The notes beneath the pieces are model-generated. The model had not been told where the DNA came from. It saw only the letters and a program-made list of their open reading frames with translations, and did not search any database. Below are positions 49,637 through 58,566 of a stretch of DNA of 64,000 nt, in pieces (position 1 is the first letter of the stretch; each line of letters starts with the position of its first letter). The translations under genes and the position numbers were made by a program. The DNA is taken from contig NZ_JAIUJY010000006.1 in NCBI RefSeq assembly GCF_020166105.1, positions 186,001-250,000 on the forward strand, given 5' to 3'. The stretch is from Blastococcus sp. LR1. GTDB lineage: Bacteria; Actinomycetota; Actinomycetes; Mycobacteriales; Geodermatophilaceae.

Positions 49637-50419
49637 TCAGCCGGCTGCAGTGGACCGCTCCCGCGCCTCGGCGACGCCGAACGCCTCCGTCCGGAGGTCC
49701 TCCGCCGGCCCGGCGGGCTTGTCGGCGTAGACGACGAAGCTCTTGCCGATCAGCGGGTCGAGCACCTTCTCCGCGAGGCGGGTCACCAGCGGACGGGTGG
49801 TGAGGTCCCAGACCAGGAGCCGGTGGTAGGCGCGCACCAGCGCCGAGTCCTTCTCCACGCCGACGGCGCACTTCAGCCACCAGAACGGCGCGTGCAGCGC
49901 GTGCGCGTGGTGGCTCTTCCCCGGCGTGAGGCCGGCGGTGGCCAGCCGCGCGCGCAGCACGTCGCCGCGGTAGATGCGGATGTGCCCGCCCTCGTTGGCG
50001 TGGTACTCGTCCGACAGCGCCCAGCACACCCGCTCGGGGCCGTACCGGGGCACGGTCACCACGGCCCGGCCGCCGGGCTTGAGCACGCGGAAGATCTCGC
50101 GCATCGCGGTCGCGTCGTCGGGGATGTGCTCGAGCACCTCTGAGGCCATGACGCGGTCGACGCTGGCATCGGGGAAGGGCAGGTGCAGCAGGTCGCCGCG
50201 GACCACCTCGTACTGCGCACCGTCGGGGGCCTCGCCGGCCTCCGCGATCGCGCCGAGCCAGCGCTTCGTCGTCTCGACCTCCGACTGCCCCCAGTCGACG
50301 GCGACGATGCGGCCGCCGCGGCGGTAGGCCTCGAAGGCGTGCCGGCCCTCGCCACAGCCCAGGTCGAGGACGGTCATGCCGGGCCGGAGGTCCAGCAGGT
50401 CGTAATCGACGGTCAGCAA
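49637..50419 (-). CDS. Class I SAM-dependent methyltransferase (UbiE/COQ5-like)
   Basis: A 260-residue methyltransferase with SAM motif V-L-D-L-G-C-G-E-G-R-H (near residues 18-28), V-D-W-G near 41 and the R-V-L-K-P-G-G segment near 110. The C-terminal 100 residues are an additional domain with a conserved H-A-H-A-L-H-A-P-F-W-W-L. Overlaps the GT4 gene by 7 bp. Acceptor unknown. Confidence 0.85.
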   Translation of the reverse strand: MLTVDYDLLDLRPGMTVLDLGCGEGRHAFEAYRRGGRIVAVDWGQSEVETTKRWLGAIAEAGEAPDGAQYEVVRGDLLHLPFPDASVDRVMASEVLEHIPDDATAMREIFRVLKPGGRAVVTVPRYGPERVCWALSDEYHANEGGHIRIYRGDVLRARLATAGLTPGKSHHAHALHAPFWWLKCAVGVEKDSALVRAYHRLLVWDLTTRPLVTRLAEKVLDPLIGKSFVVYADKPAGPAEDLRTEAFGVAEARERSTAAG

Positions 50420-51666
50420 GGCCGCCCCTTCCGCTCGAGGGTTTCCGCGTACCAGTCGGCGGTGCGCTCGGCCGTGGCCCGCCAGGTGAACATCTCCAGG
50501 ACCCGCCGGCGCCCGGCACGGCCCAGCTGCTCGGCCAGTGACGGCGAGTCGAGCACCAGCTGGAGCGCGGCGGTCAGCTCGCCGACGTCACCGGCCTTGA
50601 CCCGGAGCCCGGCCTTGGTGCCGACCACCTCGGGCAGCGCGCCGGCGTCGGTGGTGACCAGCGGGGTCGCGCAGGCCATGGCCTCGATCGCGGGGAGCGA
50701 GAAGCCCTCGTACAGCGACGGGATGGCCATGACGGTGGCTCGCTGGATCAGGGACACGAGCTCGTCCTCGGGCACGGGGCCGGTGAACCGGACGGCGTCG
50801 CGCAGGCCCAGCCGCTCGAGTGCGGCCTGCGCCGGGCCGCCTGGCCGCGCCGTGCCGACGACGGTGAGCCGCACCTGCCGCTCGGTGCGCAGCTTGGCCA
50901 GCGCCTCCAGCAGGTGCACCAGCCCCTTGAGCGGGACGTCGGCGCTGGTGATCGCCAGGATCGAGTCGGTCTCGCGCGGCTGGTCGGCCGGCGGCGGGGT
51001 CAGCCGGTCGGGGTCGATGCCGACCGGGATGACCTGCATGCGCTCGGGGGGCAGTCCCATGTGCGTGGTGATGTCGCGGCGGGAGTTCTCCGAGACGGTG
51101 GTGACGCCGTCCAGCTGCTGCACCACCCGCGCCTGCATGCCGGTGAAGGCGTACCAGCGGCGCAGGGTGAGCCTCTTGCGGAGCGTGGGGGCGGCAGCCA
51201 GCTCCAGCTCGCGGTCGATCGCGATCGGGTGGTGCACGGTGGCGACCGTCGGGATGCCGGCCCTCGTCAGGCGCAGCAGCCCGTAGCCCAGCGACTGGTT
51301 GTCGTGGATGACGTCGAACTCGGCGCGGCGGGGGAGGAGGTGGCGGGCGGCGCGGAGGCTGAAGGTCAGCGGTTCGGGGAAGCCGGCGGTGCACATCGTG
51401 GCCCACTCGGCGACGTCCACCCAGTCGCGGAACTCCGACGGCCGCGGCGTGCGGAAGGGATCGGGCTCGCGGTACAGGTCCAGGCTCGGCACGGCGGTGA
51501 GCGGCACGCCGTCGTCCAGCTCCGGATAGGGCTGGCCGCTGAGCACCTCGACGCGGTGGCCGAGCTCCCTCAGCTCACGGGAGAGATTGCGGACGTAGAC
51601 GCCCTGGCCGCCGCCGTGCGGCTTGCTCCGATAGGACAGGAGTGCGATGCGCAACGACCGTCCCAT
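50413..51666 (-). CDS. Family 4 glycosyltransferase
   Basis: A 417-residue GT-B enzyme. The N-terminal S-K-P-H-G-G-G-Q-G-V-Y-V-R-N-L loop binds the acceptor and the E-G-F-S-L-P-A-I-E-A-M-A near residue 320 is the GT4 E-x7-E donor site. It probably uses a nucleotide sugar to build a cell-surface or secreted glycan. ATG preceded by a TAGAGT -10 element eight bases upstream. It opens a three-gene operon. Confidence 0.9.
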   Translation of the reverse strand: MGRSLRIALLSYRSKPHGGGQGVYVRNLSRELRELGHRVEVLSGQPYPELDDGVPLTAVPSLDLYREPDPFRTPRPSEFRDWVDVAEWATMCTAGFPEPLTFSLRAARHLLPRRAEFDVIHDNQSLGYGLLRLTRAGIPTVATVHHPIAIDRELELAAAPTLRKRLTLRRWYAFTGMQARVVQQLDGVTTVSENSRRDITTHMGLPPERMQVIPVGIDPDRLTPPPADQPRETDSILAITSADVPLKGLVHLLEALAKLRTERQVRLTVVGTARPGGPAQAALERLGLRDAVRFTGPVPEDELVSLIQRATVMAIPSLYEGFSLPAIEAMACATPLVTTDAGALPEVVGTKAGLRVKAGDVGELTAALQLVLDSPSLAEQLGRAGRRRVLEMFTWRATAERTADWYAETLERKGRPC

Positions 51667-51674
51667 GGCAGCGG

Positions 51675-51680
51675 ACTCTA
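51675..51680 (-). promoter_or_regulatory. -10 element, leaderless GT4 operon
   Basis: TAGAGT on the minus strand, eight bases before the ATG. Confidence 0.5.
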
Positions 51681-51750
51681 GCCAGCCCGGTGCGGGGGAC
51701 CGACGCCAGCCGGGCGGTGCCACCCGGTCGGGGCTGGCAGGGTGGGGGAC

Positions 51751-52044
51751 ATGATCCGTCACGTCGTGGTCTTCACCTGGTCCCCGGACGCCGACGCCGA
51801 CCGGCGGGCGGCCACCCTCACCGCGCTGCGGAAGCTGCGCGAGGACGTCGGGGGCATGACCTCTCTGGTCGTGGGCGAGGACGCCGGCCTGACCGACGGC
51901 AACGCCGACGCGGTGCTGGTCGCCGAGTTCCCCGACGTGGAGGCCTTCCGCCGCTACGCCCAGGATCCCGTGCACCAGGCGGTCATCGCCGAGCACGTCC
52001 GGCCGATCCTGGCCGCCCGGAGCGCGGTGCAGTTCGAGGTCTGA
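51751..52044 (+). CDS. Dabb (stress-responsive A/B barrel) domain protein
   Basis: A 97-residue protein with the Dabb pattern: I-R-H-V-V-V-F-T-W near the start, D-A-V-L-V-A-E-F-P-D-V-E-A-F-R-R-Y in the middle and D-P-V-H-Q-A-V near residue 76. Such dimeric barrels may bind small molecules; function unknown. GGTGGGGGAC lies before the ATG. Confidence 0.88.
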   Translation: MIRHVVVFTWSPDADADRRAATLTALRKLREDVGGMTSLVVGEDAGLTDGNADAVLVAEFPDVEAFRRYAQDPVHQAVIAEHVRPILAARSAVQFEV

Positions 52045-52065
52045 GCGCGCGCCGCCGAGCGCGGT

Positions 52066-52071
52066 TAGCGT
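52066..52071 (+). promoter_or_regulatory. -10 element, leaderless lipoprotein gene
   Basis: TAGCGT, seven bases before the ATG at 52079. Confidence 0.5.
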
Positions 52072-52078
52072 TCTCGGC

Positions 52079-52825
52079 ATGTCGACTGCGCACCGCGTCC
52101 CCGGGCTGCTCGCCGCCGGGCTGATCTCCACCGCCCTGCTCGTCGGCTGCAGCGGCTCGGAGGAGGACGCGCCGGCTCCGGCCGCGTCGTCCTCGGCGGA
52201 GGAGACTCCCGAGGAGGCGGCGGAGTCCGACCTCGCCTCCGGACTCCTGCCGGCCGACGCCTTCGGGCCCGACTCCACCGTCGTCGCGATCTCGCCCGAG
52301 CAGTTGGGCCAGGCCGGGGGGCTCGCCGCGGCGGCCGAGGGGGCCGACATCCAGCCGGAGGAGTGCCGGGCCGCCGTCGAGGGGACCCAGCCGGACCTGG
52401 AGGCCTTCGAGGACGTCGCGGCGCAGAGCGCCAGCCTCGGGGCGGTGACGACCGTCGAGATGCTCGTCCGCGGCGGCCCGCTCGAGGACGTCGTTCCCCA
52501 GCTGGTGCAGGCCGCCGAGCGGTGCCCGCAGGCGCAGATCAGCATCCCGGGCCTCGGCCAGGCCGCCCTCACGTTCGAGAACCTGCCGGTCGACGACCTG
52601 GGTGACGGCGCGGCCCTGCTGCGCTACGCGGTGGTCGTCACCGGACCCGACGGCACGCAGACGTCGCTCCCCACGCTGGTCGGGGCGGTGGAGGACGGCG
52701 ACCGGCTGCTCCTGCTGATCACGATCGTCGCCGACCCCGCGCAGCCGGGCGGGAGCGCCGACCCGGCCGCCTTCACCGCGCTCCTCGAGCAGGCCTACGA
52801 GACGCAGGCCGACGCGCTGGGCTGA
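52079..52825 (+). CDS. Secreted lipoprotein of unknown function
   Basis: A 248-residue lipoprotein. Signal peptide and lipobox L-V-G-C24 are followed by a Ser/Glu/Ala-rich linker, and then a folded domain (about 60-245) with two further Cys (E-E-C-R near 100 and E-R-C-P near 147) and alternating strands. It resembles DUF5642-type or similar actinobacterial lipoproteins. No enzyme motif. Leaderless promoter. Confidence 0.75.
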   Translation: MSTAHRVPGLLAAGLISTALLVGCSGSEEDAPAPAASSSAEETPEEAAESDLASGLLPADAFGPDSTVVAISPEQLGQAGGLAAAAEGADIQPEECRAAVEGTQPDLEAFEDVAAQSASLGAVTTVEMLVRGGPLEDVVPQLVQAAERCPQAQISIPGLGQAALTFENLPVDDLGDGAALLRYAVVVTGPDGTQTSLPTLVGAVEDGDRLLLLITIVADPAQPGGSADPAAFTALLEQAYETQADALG

Positions 52826-52908
52826 CCCGCTTCTCCACAGGGGGACGGAGCGTCCACAGATCACTGCGGAGCGCCCCGTCCGGGGCGCCGCGCGCACAGG
52901 GTCGGCGC

Positions 52909-54000
52909 ATGGACACCCCGACCGCGCCCCCGACCGCCGACCGCCCCGAGGTGCGGCTCTCCGACCCCGGTGAGATCGCCGCAGCGCTGCCGCACCTGCT
53001 GGGCTTCCACCCACGGGAGTCGGTGGTGCTCGTCGGGCTGGGCGGGCCCTCCGGAGGACGGGTGGGGCTGACCGTGCGCGCGGACCTGCCCGCGCCGCAC
53101 GACGCCGAGCCCGCCGCCGCGGTGCTGACACGGAGCCTGCGGACCGACCGGCCCGCCGCCGCGCTGGTGGTGGTCGTCTCGGAGGAGCCCGACGTGGTCG
53201 ACCCGTGGGCCTGGGACGAGGAGTTCCCGGACGACGACCTCTGGGCCGAGGCGGCCCTGCCGCACCGGTCGGTGGTCCACGCCCTCGTCGTGAGCCTCGC
53301 CGCGGCCGACGTGCCGGTCCGCGACGTCCTGCTCGTGCGCGGCGGGCGGTGGTGGTCCTACGACTGCCCGCACGCGTGCTGCCTGCCCGGCGCCGGCACC
53401 CCGGTGCCCGGAGGGGTGAGCGCGCTGGCGGCCGCCGCGGTCACCACGGGGCAGGTCCTCGCGCGCGACCGGTCGGAGCTGGCGGCCCGGCTGAATGCAC
53501 CGCCGGGCGCGCACGAGGGCATGCGAGCGGCCTGTCTCCGGGTGGCAGCCGAGCGGGCCGCGCGTGCTCGTGACGTCGGCTGGGCCGGGGTGGAGGACGA
53601 GTGCTGGACGGCGGTGGTCGCGGCGGTCGCCCGCTGCCGGCCGGAGCAGGCGCCGCTGTCCGACGACGAACTCGCCGGCGTCCTCTGGGCGCTGCGGCAC
53701 ATCCAGGTGCGCGACCGGGCGCTCTCCCTCGCCCTCGGGAACGACGCGGTCGCCGCAGAGATGCTCTGGACCGAGTGCACCCGCCGGGGAGTGACGCCGC
53801 TGGATGCCGCGCCGGCGACCCTCCTGGCCGTCAGCGTCTGGCTCCGTGGTGATGGCGCAACGGCCAACGTGGCGCTGGACATCGCACTGGACAGCGACCC
53901 CGACCACGGCCTCGCCCGGCTGCTGCGCCGGGGCCTGGACGCATGTCTGACGCCGGGCGACCTCCGGGAACTGGTCGCGCAGGCCGTCGGCCGCGGCTGA
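52909..54000 (+). CDS. DUF4192 family protein
   Basis: A 363-residue protein. It has the family opening L-S-D-P-G-E-I-A-A-A-L-P-H-L-L-G-F-H-P-R-E-S-V-V and an internal Y-D-C-P-H-A-C-C-L-P-G-A-G (near residue 150), then a helical C-terminal half with L-L-A-V-S-V-W-L-R-G-D-G. DUF4192 is actinobacteria-specific and of unknown function. It is convergent with the S9 peptidase gene (13 bp gap). Confidence 0.92.
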   Translation: MDTPTAPPTADRPEVRLSDPGEIAAALPHLLGFHPRESVVLVGLGGPSGGRVGLTVRADLPAPHDAEPAAAVLTRSLRTDRPAAALVVVVSEEPDVVDPWAWDEEFPDDDLWAEAALPHRSVVHALVVSLAAADVPVRDVLLVRGGRWWSYDCPHACCLPGAGTPVPGGVSALAAAAVTTGQVLARDRSELAARLNAPPGAHEGMRAACLRVAAERAARARDVGWAGVEDECWTAVVAAVARCRPEQAPLSDDELAGVLWALRHIQVRDRALSLALGNDAVAAEMLWTECTRRGVTPLDAAPATLLAVSVWLRGDGATANVALDIALDSDPDHGLARLLRRGLDACLTPGDLRELVAQAVGRG

Positions 54001-54013
54001 TCCGGTGACGGCG

Positions 54014-56089
54014 TCAGAGGAGCGCCGGCCGCTGCCACTCCTCGCCCAGGACGTGCTCGGCCAGGAAGGCCAGCACCGCCTCGTACCAGACCTGGCTGTT
54101 CCCGGGCGTGAGCACCCAGTGGTTCTCGTCGGGGAAGTACAGGAACTTCGACGGCACCCCGCGCTTCTGCAGGGCGTACCAGAGCGCCAGGCCCTCGCCG
54201 ATCGGCACTCGGTAGTCCTTGTCGCCGTGGATGACCAGCATCGGCGTGCGGATCGCATCGGCGAAGCGGTGCGGCGAGTTCTGCTCGTAGCGCTTCGGGT
54301 CGGTGAGCGGGTCGCCCCACTCCTTCTCCCAGTAGTAGGCCGCGTCGGTGGTGCCGAGGAAGCCCTCCAGGTTCCAGAGGCTGGCGTGGGTGACGATCGC
54401 CTTGAAGCGGTCGGTCTGGGTGGCGATCCAGTTGGCCATGTAGCCGCCGAAGGAGCCACCCATGGCGGCGGTGCGGGTCTCGTCGATCTCCGGGCGCTGC
54501 TCGGCCGCGTCCACCGCAGCCATCAGGTCGGTGTAGGGCGCCTCGCCCCACTCGCCCCAGCCGCGGCGCACGAAGTCCAGCCCGAAGCCCTGGGAGAGGG
54601 CGGGGTTGGGCAGCAGCACCGCGTATCCCCGTGCCGCGAGCACCCAGGGGCACCACCGCCAGGACCAGGAGTTCCAGCTCATCAGCGGGCCGCCGTGGAC
54701 CCACAGCACCAGCGGAGCCGGGTTCTCGGCCGACGCGCCCTCGGGAAGCACCAGCCAGGACTGCACCTGCGCGCCGTCCGCCGCGGGAGTCGTGAGCTCC
54801 TGGAGGGTGCCGGGCAGCTCCGTGACCGTCGCCGGGCTGGGCAGCGGGGCCGGGTCCTGCATCGGCGCGGTCGGGTCCAGCCGGACGGGGACCGCCGGCG
54901 AGTCGTACGCCGAGCGCAGCGCGAACAGGGCACTGCCGTCCCGGGCGACCTGCAGATGGCTGTAGGCGCCGTCGCCGGTCAGCCGCACCGGCGCTCCGCC
55001 GTCGAGCTCCACCCGGAACAGCGCGTGCCGGCCCTCCTCGTCGGCGAGGAAGTAGACGGCGGTCCCGTCGGCGGCGAACTGCGGCGCGCTGGGCCACCGG
55101 TCGAAGTCCGGCGTGAGCTCGCACGCGGTGCCGTCGGCGACGTCGACCAGCAGCAGGGTGTAGTCCGGCGGCTCGGCGTAGGTCGACATCGACTCCCGCA
55201 CGCACACCAGCCGGCTGCCGTCGGGGGAGAAGGCGGCTGCGTACACGTCGGCCAGCGGGTCGTCGACGAGCACGCGGGTCTCGCCGGTCGCCGTGTCGGT
55301 GACGACCAGGCGGCTGCGGCGGCCGGCGGGGCCGTCCGGCACGTCGTCCGCGCGGGCGAGGAGGCCCCCGTCGGGGGAGAGCGCGAGGTCGTCCCCGGCG
55401 CCGTTCGGCGGCAGCGCTTCCGGGGTCAGGTCGCGGAGCTCGACAGCGGCCGGTCGTGCCGGGTCCTCCTCGGCGGGCAGCTGCCCGGCCCAGAAGACGT
55501 GCGGCGCCGCGGGTCCCAGGTCGTGGTCCCAGTACCGCACCGGATAGGCCTCGTGCAGGATCGCCGTCACCCCGGCGTCGGCTCGCGCCTTGCGTCGCTC
55601 CTCGTCGGCGGCGGGCTCGGCGCCGCCGGGCAGGGTCGAGGAGACGACGACCACGTCACCGCTGTCGGAGGCCACGGCGAACGAGCCGATCCCGCCCGGC
55701 CGGGCGATCACCGGCCGCGCCTCGCCGCCGTCGGCCGGGAGCCGCCACAGCGCGGGCTTCGGTTCCTCGGCGGGCGCGGCACCCGGGTCGGGCCGGGCCG
55801 ACGTGAACAGCAGCGAGCCGTCCGGGGCCCAGGCGGGGGAGGACTCACCGGGAGCGCTACGGGTCAGCCGCCGGGCGGGGCGCTGCCCGTCGGCGTCCAG
55901 CTCCCACAGCGCGGACTGCCACTTCTTGCCGTCGCGGTCCAGGGTGACCAGCGAGACGGCCAGCCGCCCGGTGGGCGAGAGCGCGAGCGCACCGATCCGC
56001 GGGATCGCGACGAACTCGGCCAGCCGGTGGAACGGGCTGGGCGCCGGCTCCGGGGACGGGTCGGCGGGTGCAGGCGCGGACGAGCTCAC
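54014..56089 (-). CDS. S9 family serine peptidase (prolyl oligopeptidase type)
   Basis: A 691-residue protein. The N-terminal beta-propeller (about 30-420) has repeated W-A-P-D-G-S and F-S-P-D-G blades. The alpha/beta-hydrolase domain follows: nucleophile Ser in G-G-S-F-G-G near residue 545, Asp in H-G-D-K-D-Y-R-V-P near 621, and His in D-E-N-H-W-V near 655. It hydrolyses peptides, probably in the cytoplasm as no signal peptide is visible. GTG start. Confidence 0.92.
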   Translation of the reverse strand: MSSSAPAPADPSPEPAPSPFHRLAEFVAIPRIGALALSPTGRLAVSLVTLDRDGKKWQSALWELDADGQRPARRLTRSAPGESSPAWAPDGSLLFTSARPDPGAAPAEEPKPALWRLPADGGEARPVIARPGGIGSFAVASDSGDVVVVSSTLPGGAEPAADEERRKARADAGVTAILHEAYPVRYWDHDLGPAAPHVFWAGQLPAEEDPARPAAVELRDLTPEALPPNGAGDDLALSPDGGLLARADDVPDGPAGRRSRLVVTDTATGETRVLVDDPLADVYAAAFSPDGSRLVCVRESMSTYAEPPDYTLLLVDVADGTACELTPDFDRWPSAPQFAADGTAVYFLADEEGRHALFRVELDGGAPVRLTGDGAYSHLQVARDGSALFALRSAYDSPAVPVRLDPTAPMQDPAPLPSPATVTELPGTLQELTTPAADGAQVQSWLVLPEGASAENPAPLVLWVHGGPLMSWNSWSWRWCPWVLAARGYAVLLPNPALSQGFGLDFVRRGWGEWGEAPYTDLMAAVDAAEQRPEIDETRTAAMGGSFGGYMANWIATQTDRFKAIVTHASLWNLEGFLGTTDAAYYWEKEWGDPLTDPKRYEQNSPHRFADAIRTPMLVIHGDKDYRVPIGEGLALWYALQKRGVPSKFLYFPDENHWVLTPGNSQVWYEAVLAFLAEHVLGEEWQRPALL

Positions 56090-56165
56090 CGGGGCCTTCT
56101 CTCACGGGGGAGGGGGACGCGCCCACCGTAATGAGCCGTGCCGGTGCCCGCCCGGGAGCAGCGGG

Positions 56166-56489
56166 TCAGCGGCCCCGCCACGACCTTAGGAACTCCTCGA
56201 CGGTCGACCGGTTCAGCTCCGCCCGTACGGCGGCCAGCAGGTCACCGGCCAGCATCGGCTCGCCGGCCGGCACGCGGAGCACCTCGGCGCCGTCGTCCCG
56301 CGCGGTCACCACCACGTCGTGCACCGAGGGTGCGGGCAGCAGCTGCCAGAAGAGCTCGTTCAGGAAGGCGCCGGCCACGCGGGCCAGGTGCGCAGGCCGC
56401 CCGCCCGGCCGCGGACGCAGCTCCGCGGTGAGGACGTCGGCGGCGCGGGGAGCGCCGTCGTCGTCCGGTCCCTGCTCCGTAGCGCCCAC
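56166..56489 (-). CDS. Hypothetical protein (107 aa)
   Basis: A 107-residue soluble protein beginning with an acidic Gly/Asp-rich tail and ending with a basic helix (V-E-E-F-L-R-S-W-R-G-R). Between lie two possible beta-alpha units (A-H-L-A-R-V-A-G-A-F-L; V-H-D-V-V-V-T-A-R). Unknown family. It follows dtxR by 16 bp on the same strand, so it may be co-transcribed. Confidence 0.6.
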   Translation of the reverse strand: MGATEQGPDDDGAPRAADVLTAELRPRPGGRPAHLARVAGAFLNELFWQLLPAPSVHDVVVTARDDGAEVLRVPAGEPMLAGDLLAAVRAELNRSTVEEFLRSWRGR

Positions 56490-56505
56490 GCCCCGGCCCC
56501 CGCGA

Positions 56506-57231
56506 TCAGAGCAGCGGAGCGGCCTCGAGCGGGGTCAGCTCGTCGTCGACCGCGCTCACGAACATGTGCTGGGCCACGCCGACGGGCAGCACGTAGCCGT
56601 CCAGGCTGACCGAGCCCTCCACCAGCTGGGCGGTCATCGTGACCCCCGGGCGCACGCCGTGGTCGGCGAGGGCGCGCAGCAGCTCGGCGTTCTCCTGCAG
56701 CTGCTCGCTGATCCGCCGGACCACCACGGGCCGGCCCTCCGCGCTGGCCGTCGTCGACAGCAGGGTCAGGGAGTCGAGGACGGCGGAGGTCTCGCCGCCC
56801 AGCGGCTCCTCGCCGCGCAGCGCTTCGAGGCCGGGGATCGGGTTCCCGAACGGGGACACCGTGGGATTGCCGAGCAGCGACAGCAGGCGGCGCTCGACCG
56901 CCTCGCTCATCACGTGCTCCCAGCGGCAGGCCTCCTCGTGGACGTCGGCGTAGTCCAGGCCGATCACGTCCACCAGCAGGCACTCGGCGAGGCGGTGCTT
57001 GCGCATGACGGCGGTGGCCACCTGGCGGCCCTCCTCGGAGAGCTGGAGGTGGCGGTCGCCCTCCACGGTGAGCAGACCGTCGCGCTCCATGCGGGCGACC
57101 GTCTGGCTGACCGTGGGGCCGCTCTGGTGGAGGCGCTCGGCGATGCGGGCGCGGAGGGGGGTGATCCCCTCCTCCTCCAGCTCGAAGATGGTCCGGAGGT
57201 ACATCTCCGTGGTGTCGATGAGGTCGTTCAC
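56506..57231 (-). CDS. ideR: DtxR/IdeR-family iron-dependent repressor
   Basis: A 241-residue DtxR-type regulator. Winged helix with S-G-P-T-V-S-Q-T-V-A-R-M (near residues 37-48), metal ligands in H-x-x-A-E-C near 77-82 and C-x-x-E-H near 100-105, and a C-terminal SH3-like domain. It should repress iron-uptake genes when iron is plentiful; two boxes matching its site occur in this window. I chose GTG 57231, where the protein starts V-N-D-L-I-D-T-T-E-M-Y-L as in IdeR, with GGAGGA six bases ahead; an upstream GTG at 57237 lacks that spacing. Confidence 0.92.
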   Translation of the reverse strand: MNDLIDTTEMYLRTIFELEEEGITPLRARIAERLHQSGPTVSQTVARMERDGLLTVEGDRHLQLSEEGRQVATAVMRKHRLAECLLVDVIGLDYADVHEEACRWEHVMSEAVERRLLSLLGNPTVSPFGNPIPGLEALRGEEPLGGETSAVLDSLTLLSTTASAEGRPVVVRRISEQLQENAELLRALADHGVRPGVTMTAQLVEGSVSLDGYVLPVGVAQHMFVSAVDDELTPLEAAPLL

Positions 57232-57384
57232 TCGCACTCCTCCGTGTCGGCGGACAGTCTACGGGGCCGAAGGCCTGTGACCGCGCCCTCGCAGAGTGGT
57301 CTCGGCGACCCGCGGCGCCATCGACGACCCGGTAGCGTCCGGCCCCGAGCGGGCGCGACGGGGCGCCGGCAGGGGAGGGGGCCC

Positions 57385-58566
57385 GTGAGCGACTCGATCA
57401 GCGTCGTCTGGGACGACGCGCTGCTGGGCTACACGATGGGCGGTGACCACCCGCTGCACCCGGTCCGTCTGGACCTGACCATGCGGCTGGCCGACAGCCT
57501 GGGCGTGCTCGCCAGCGACCGGCTGCGCGTCATGACCCCGACGCCGGCCGACACCGACCTGCTGACGCTGGTCCACGACCCCGCGTACCTGGAGGCGGTC
57601 CGCCGCGCGCCCTCCGACCCCACCGTGGGCCACGGGCTGGGCACCTCGGACAACCCGATCTTCGACGGCATGTACGACGCCGCGGCGCTGATCACCGGCG
57701 GCAGCGTGCTCGCCGCGCAGCAGGTGCACAGCGGAGCCGCGCAGCACGCGGTCAACATCTCCGGCGGGCTGCACCACGCGATGAAGGGGGCGGCGTCAGG
57801 CTTCTGCGTGTTCAACGACGCCGCCGTCGCGATCGCCTGGCTGCTCGGCCAGGGCTACGAGCGGATCGCCTACGTCGATCTCGACGTGCACCACGGCGAC
57901 GGCGTGCAGACCGCGTTCTACGAGGACCCCCGGGTGCTCACGGTGAGCATCCACCAGACGCCGCTCACCCTGTGGCCGGGCACCGGCTATCCGGAGGAGA
58001 CCGGCGACCCCGACAAGGCGCTGGGCAGCGCGGTGAACCTGGCGCTGCCCAACGGCACCGACGACTCCGCCTGGCTGCGCGCGTTCACCGCCGTGGTGCC
58101 GAGCGTGCTGAAGGCCTTCGAGCCGCAGATCATCGTCACGCAGTGCGGCTGCGACGCCCACCACGAGGACCCGCTCGCCGATCTCGCCCTCACCGTCGAC
58201 GGCCAGCGGGCGAGCTACAAGGCCATGCACGAGCTCGCCCACCAGCTCTGCGACGGCCGGTGGATCGCCCTCGGCGGCGGCGGCTACGGGCTGGTGCGGT
58301 GCGTGCCGCGGGCCTGGACCCATCTGCTCGCCGAGGTCAGCGGCACCCCGCTCGATCCCGCGACCGAGATCCCCGAGTCGTGGCGCGACGACGTCGTCCG
58401 CCGCGGCCTGCGCACCCGGCCGCCCACGCACATGACCGAGGGCGGCTACACCGGCTTCTCGCGCTGGGACACCTTCACCGAGTCCCGCGTGGACCGGGCG
58501 ATCATGCGCACCCGCCGCGCCGCCTTCCCCTACTTCGGCCTGGACCCGGACGACCCCCGTGACTGA
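57385..58566 (+). CDS. acuC: Acetoin utilisation protein AcuC (class I-type lysine deacetylase)
   Basis: A 393-residue histone-deacetylase-fold protein. The catalytic H-H near residue 132 (G-L-H-H-A), Y-V-D-L-D-V-H-H-G-D-G near 160, and G-C-D-A-H-H-E-D near 253 are all present. AcuC deacetylates acetyl-CoA synthetase and other proteins. The stop overlaps the start of the acetyltransferase/acyl-CoA synthetase gene, joining writer and eraser in one operon. GTG start with AGGGGAGG ahead. Confidence 0.93.
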   Translation: MSDSISVVWDDALLGYTMGGDHPLHPVRLDLTMRLADSLGVLASDRLRVMTPTPADTDLLTLVHDPAYLEAVRRAPSDPTVGHGLGTSDNPIFDGMYDAAALITGGSVLAAQQVHSGAAQHAVNISGGLHHAMKGAASGFCVFNDAAVAIAWLLGQGYERIAYVDLDVHHGDGVQTAFYEDPRVLTVSIHQTPLTLWPGTGYPEETGDPDKALGSAVNLALPNGTDDSAWLRAFTAVVPSVLKAFEPQIIVTQCGCDAHHEDPLADLALTVDGQRASYKAMHELAHQLCDGRWIALGGGGYGLVRCVPRAWTHLLAEVSGTPLDPATEIPESWRDDVVRRGLRTRPPTHMTEGGYTGFSRWDTFTESRVDRAIMRTRRAAFPYFGLDPDDPRD

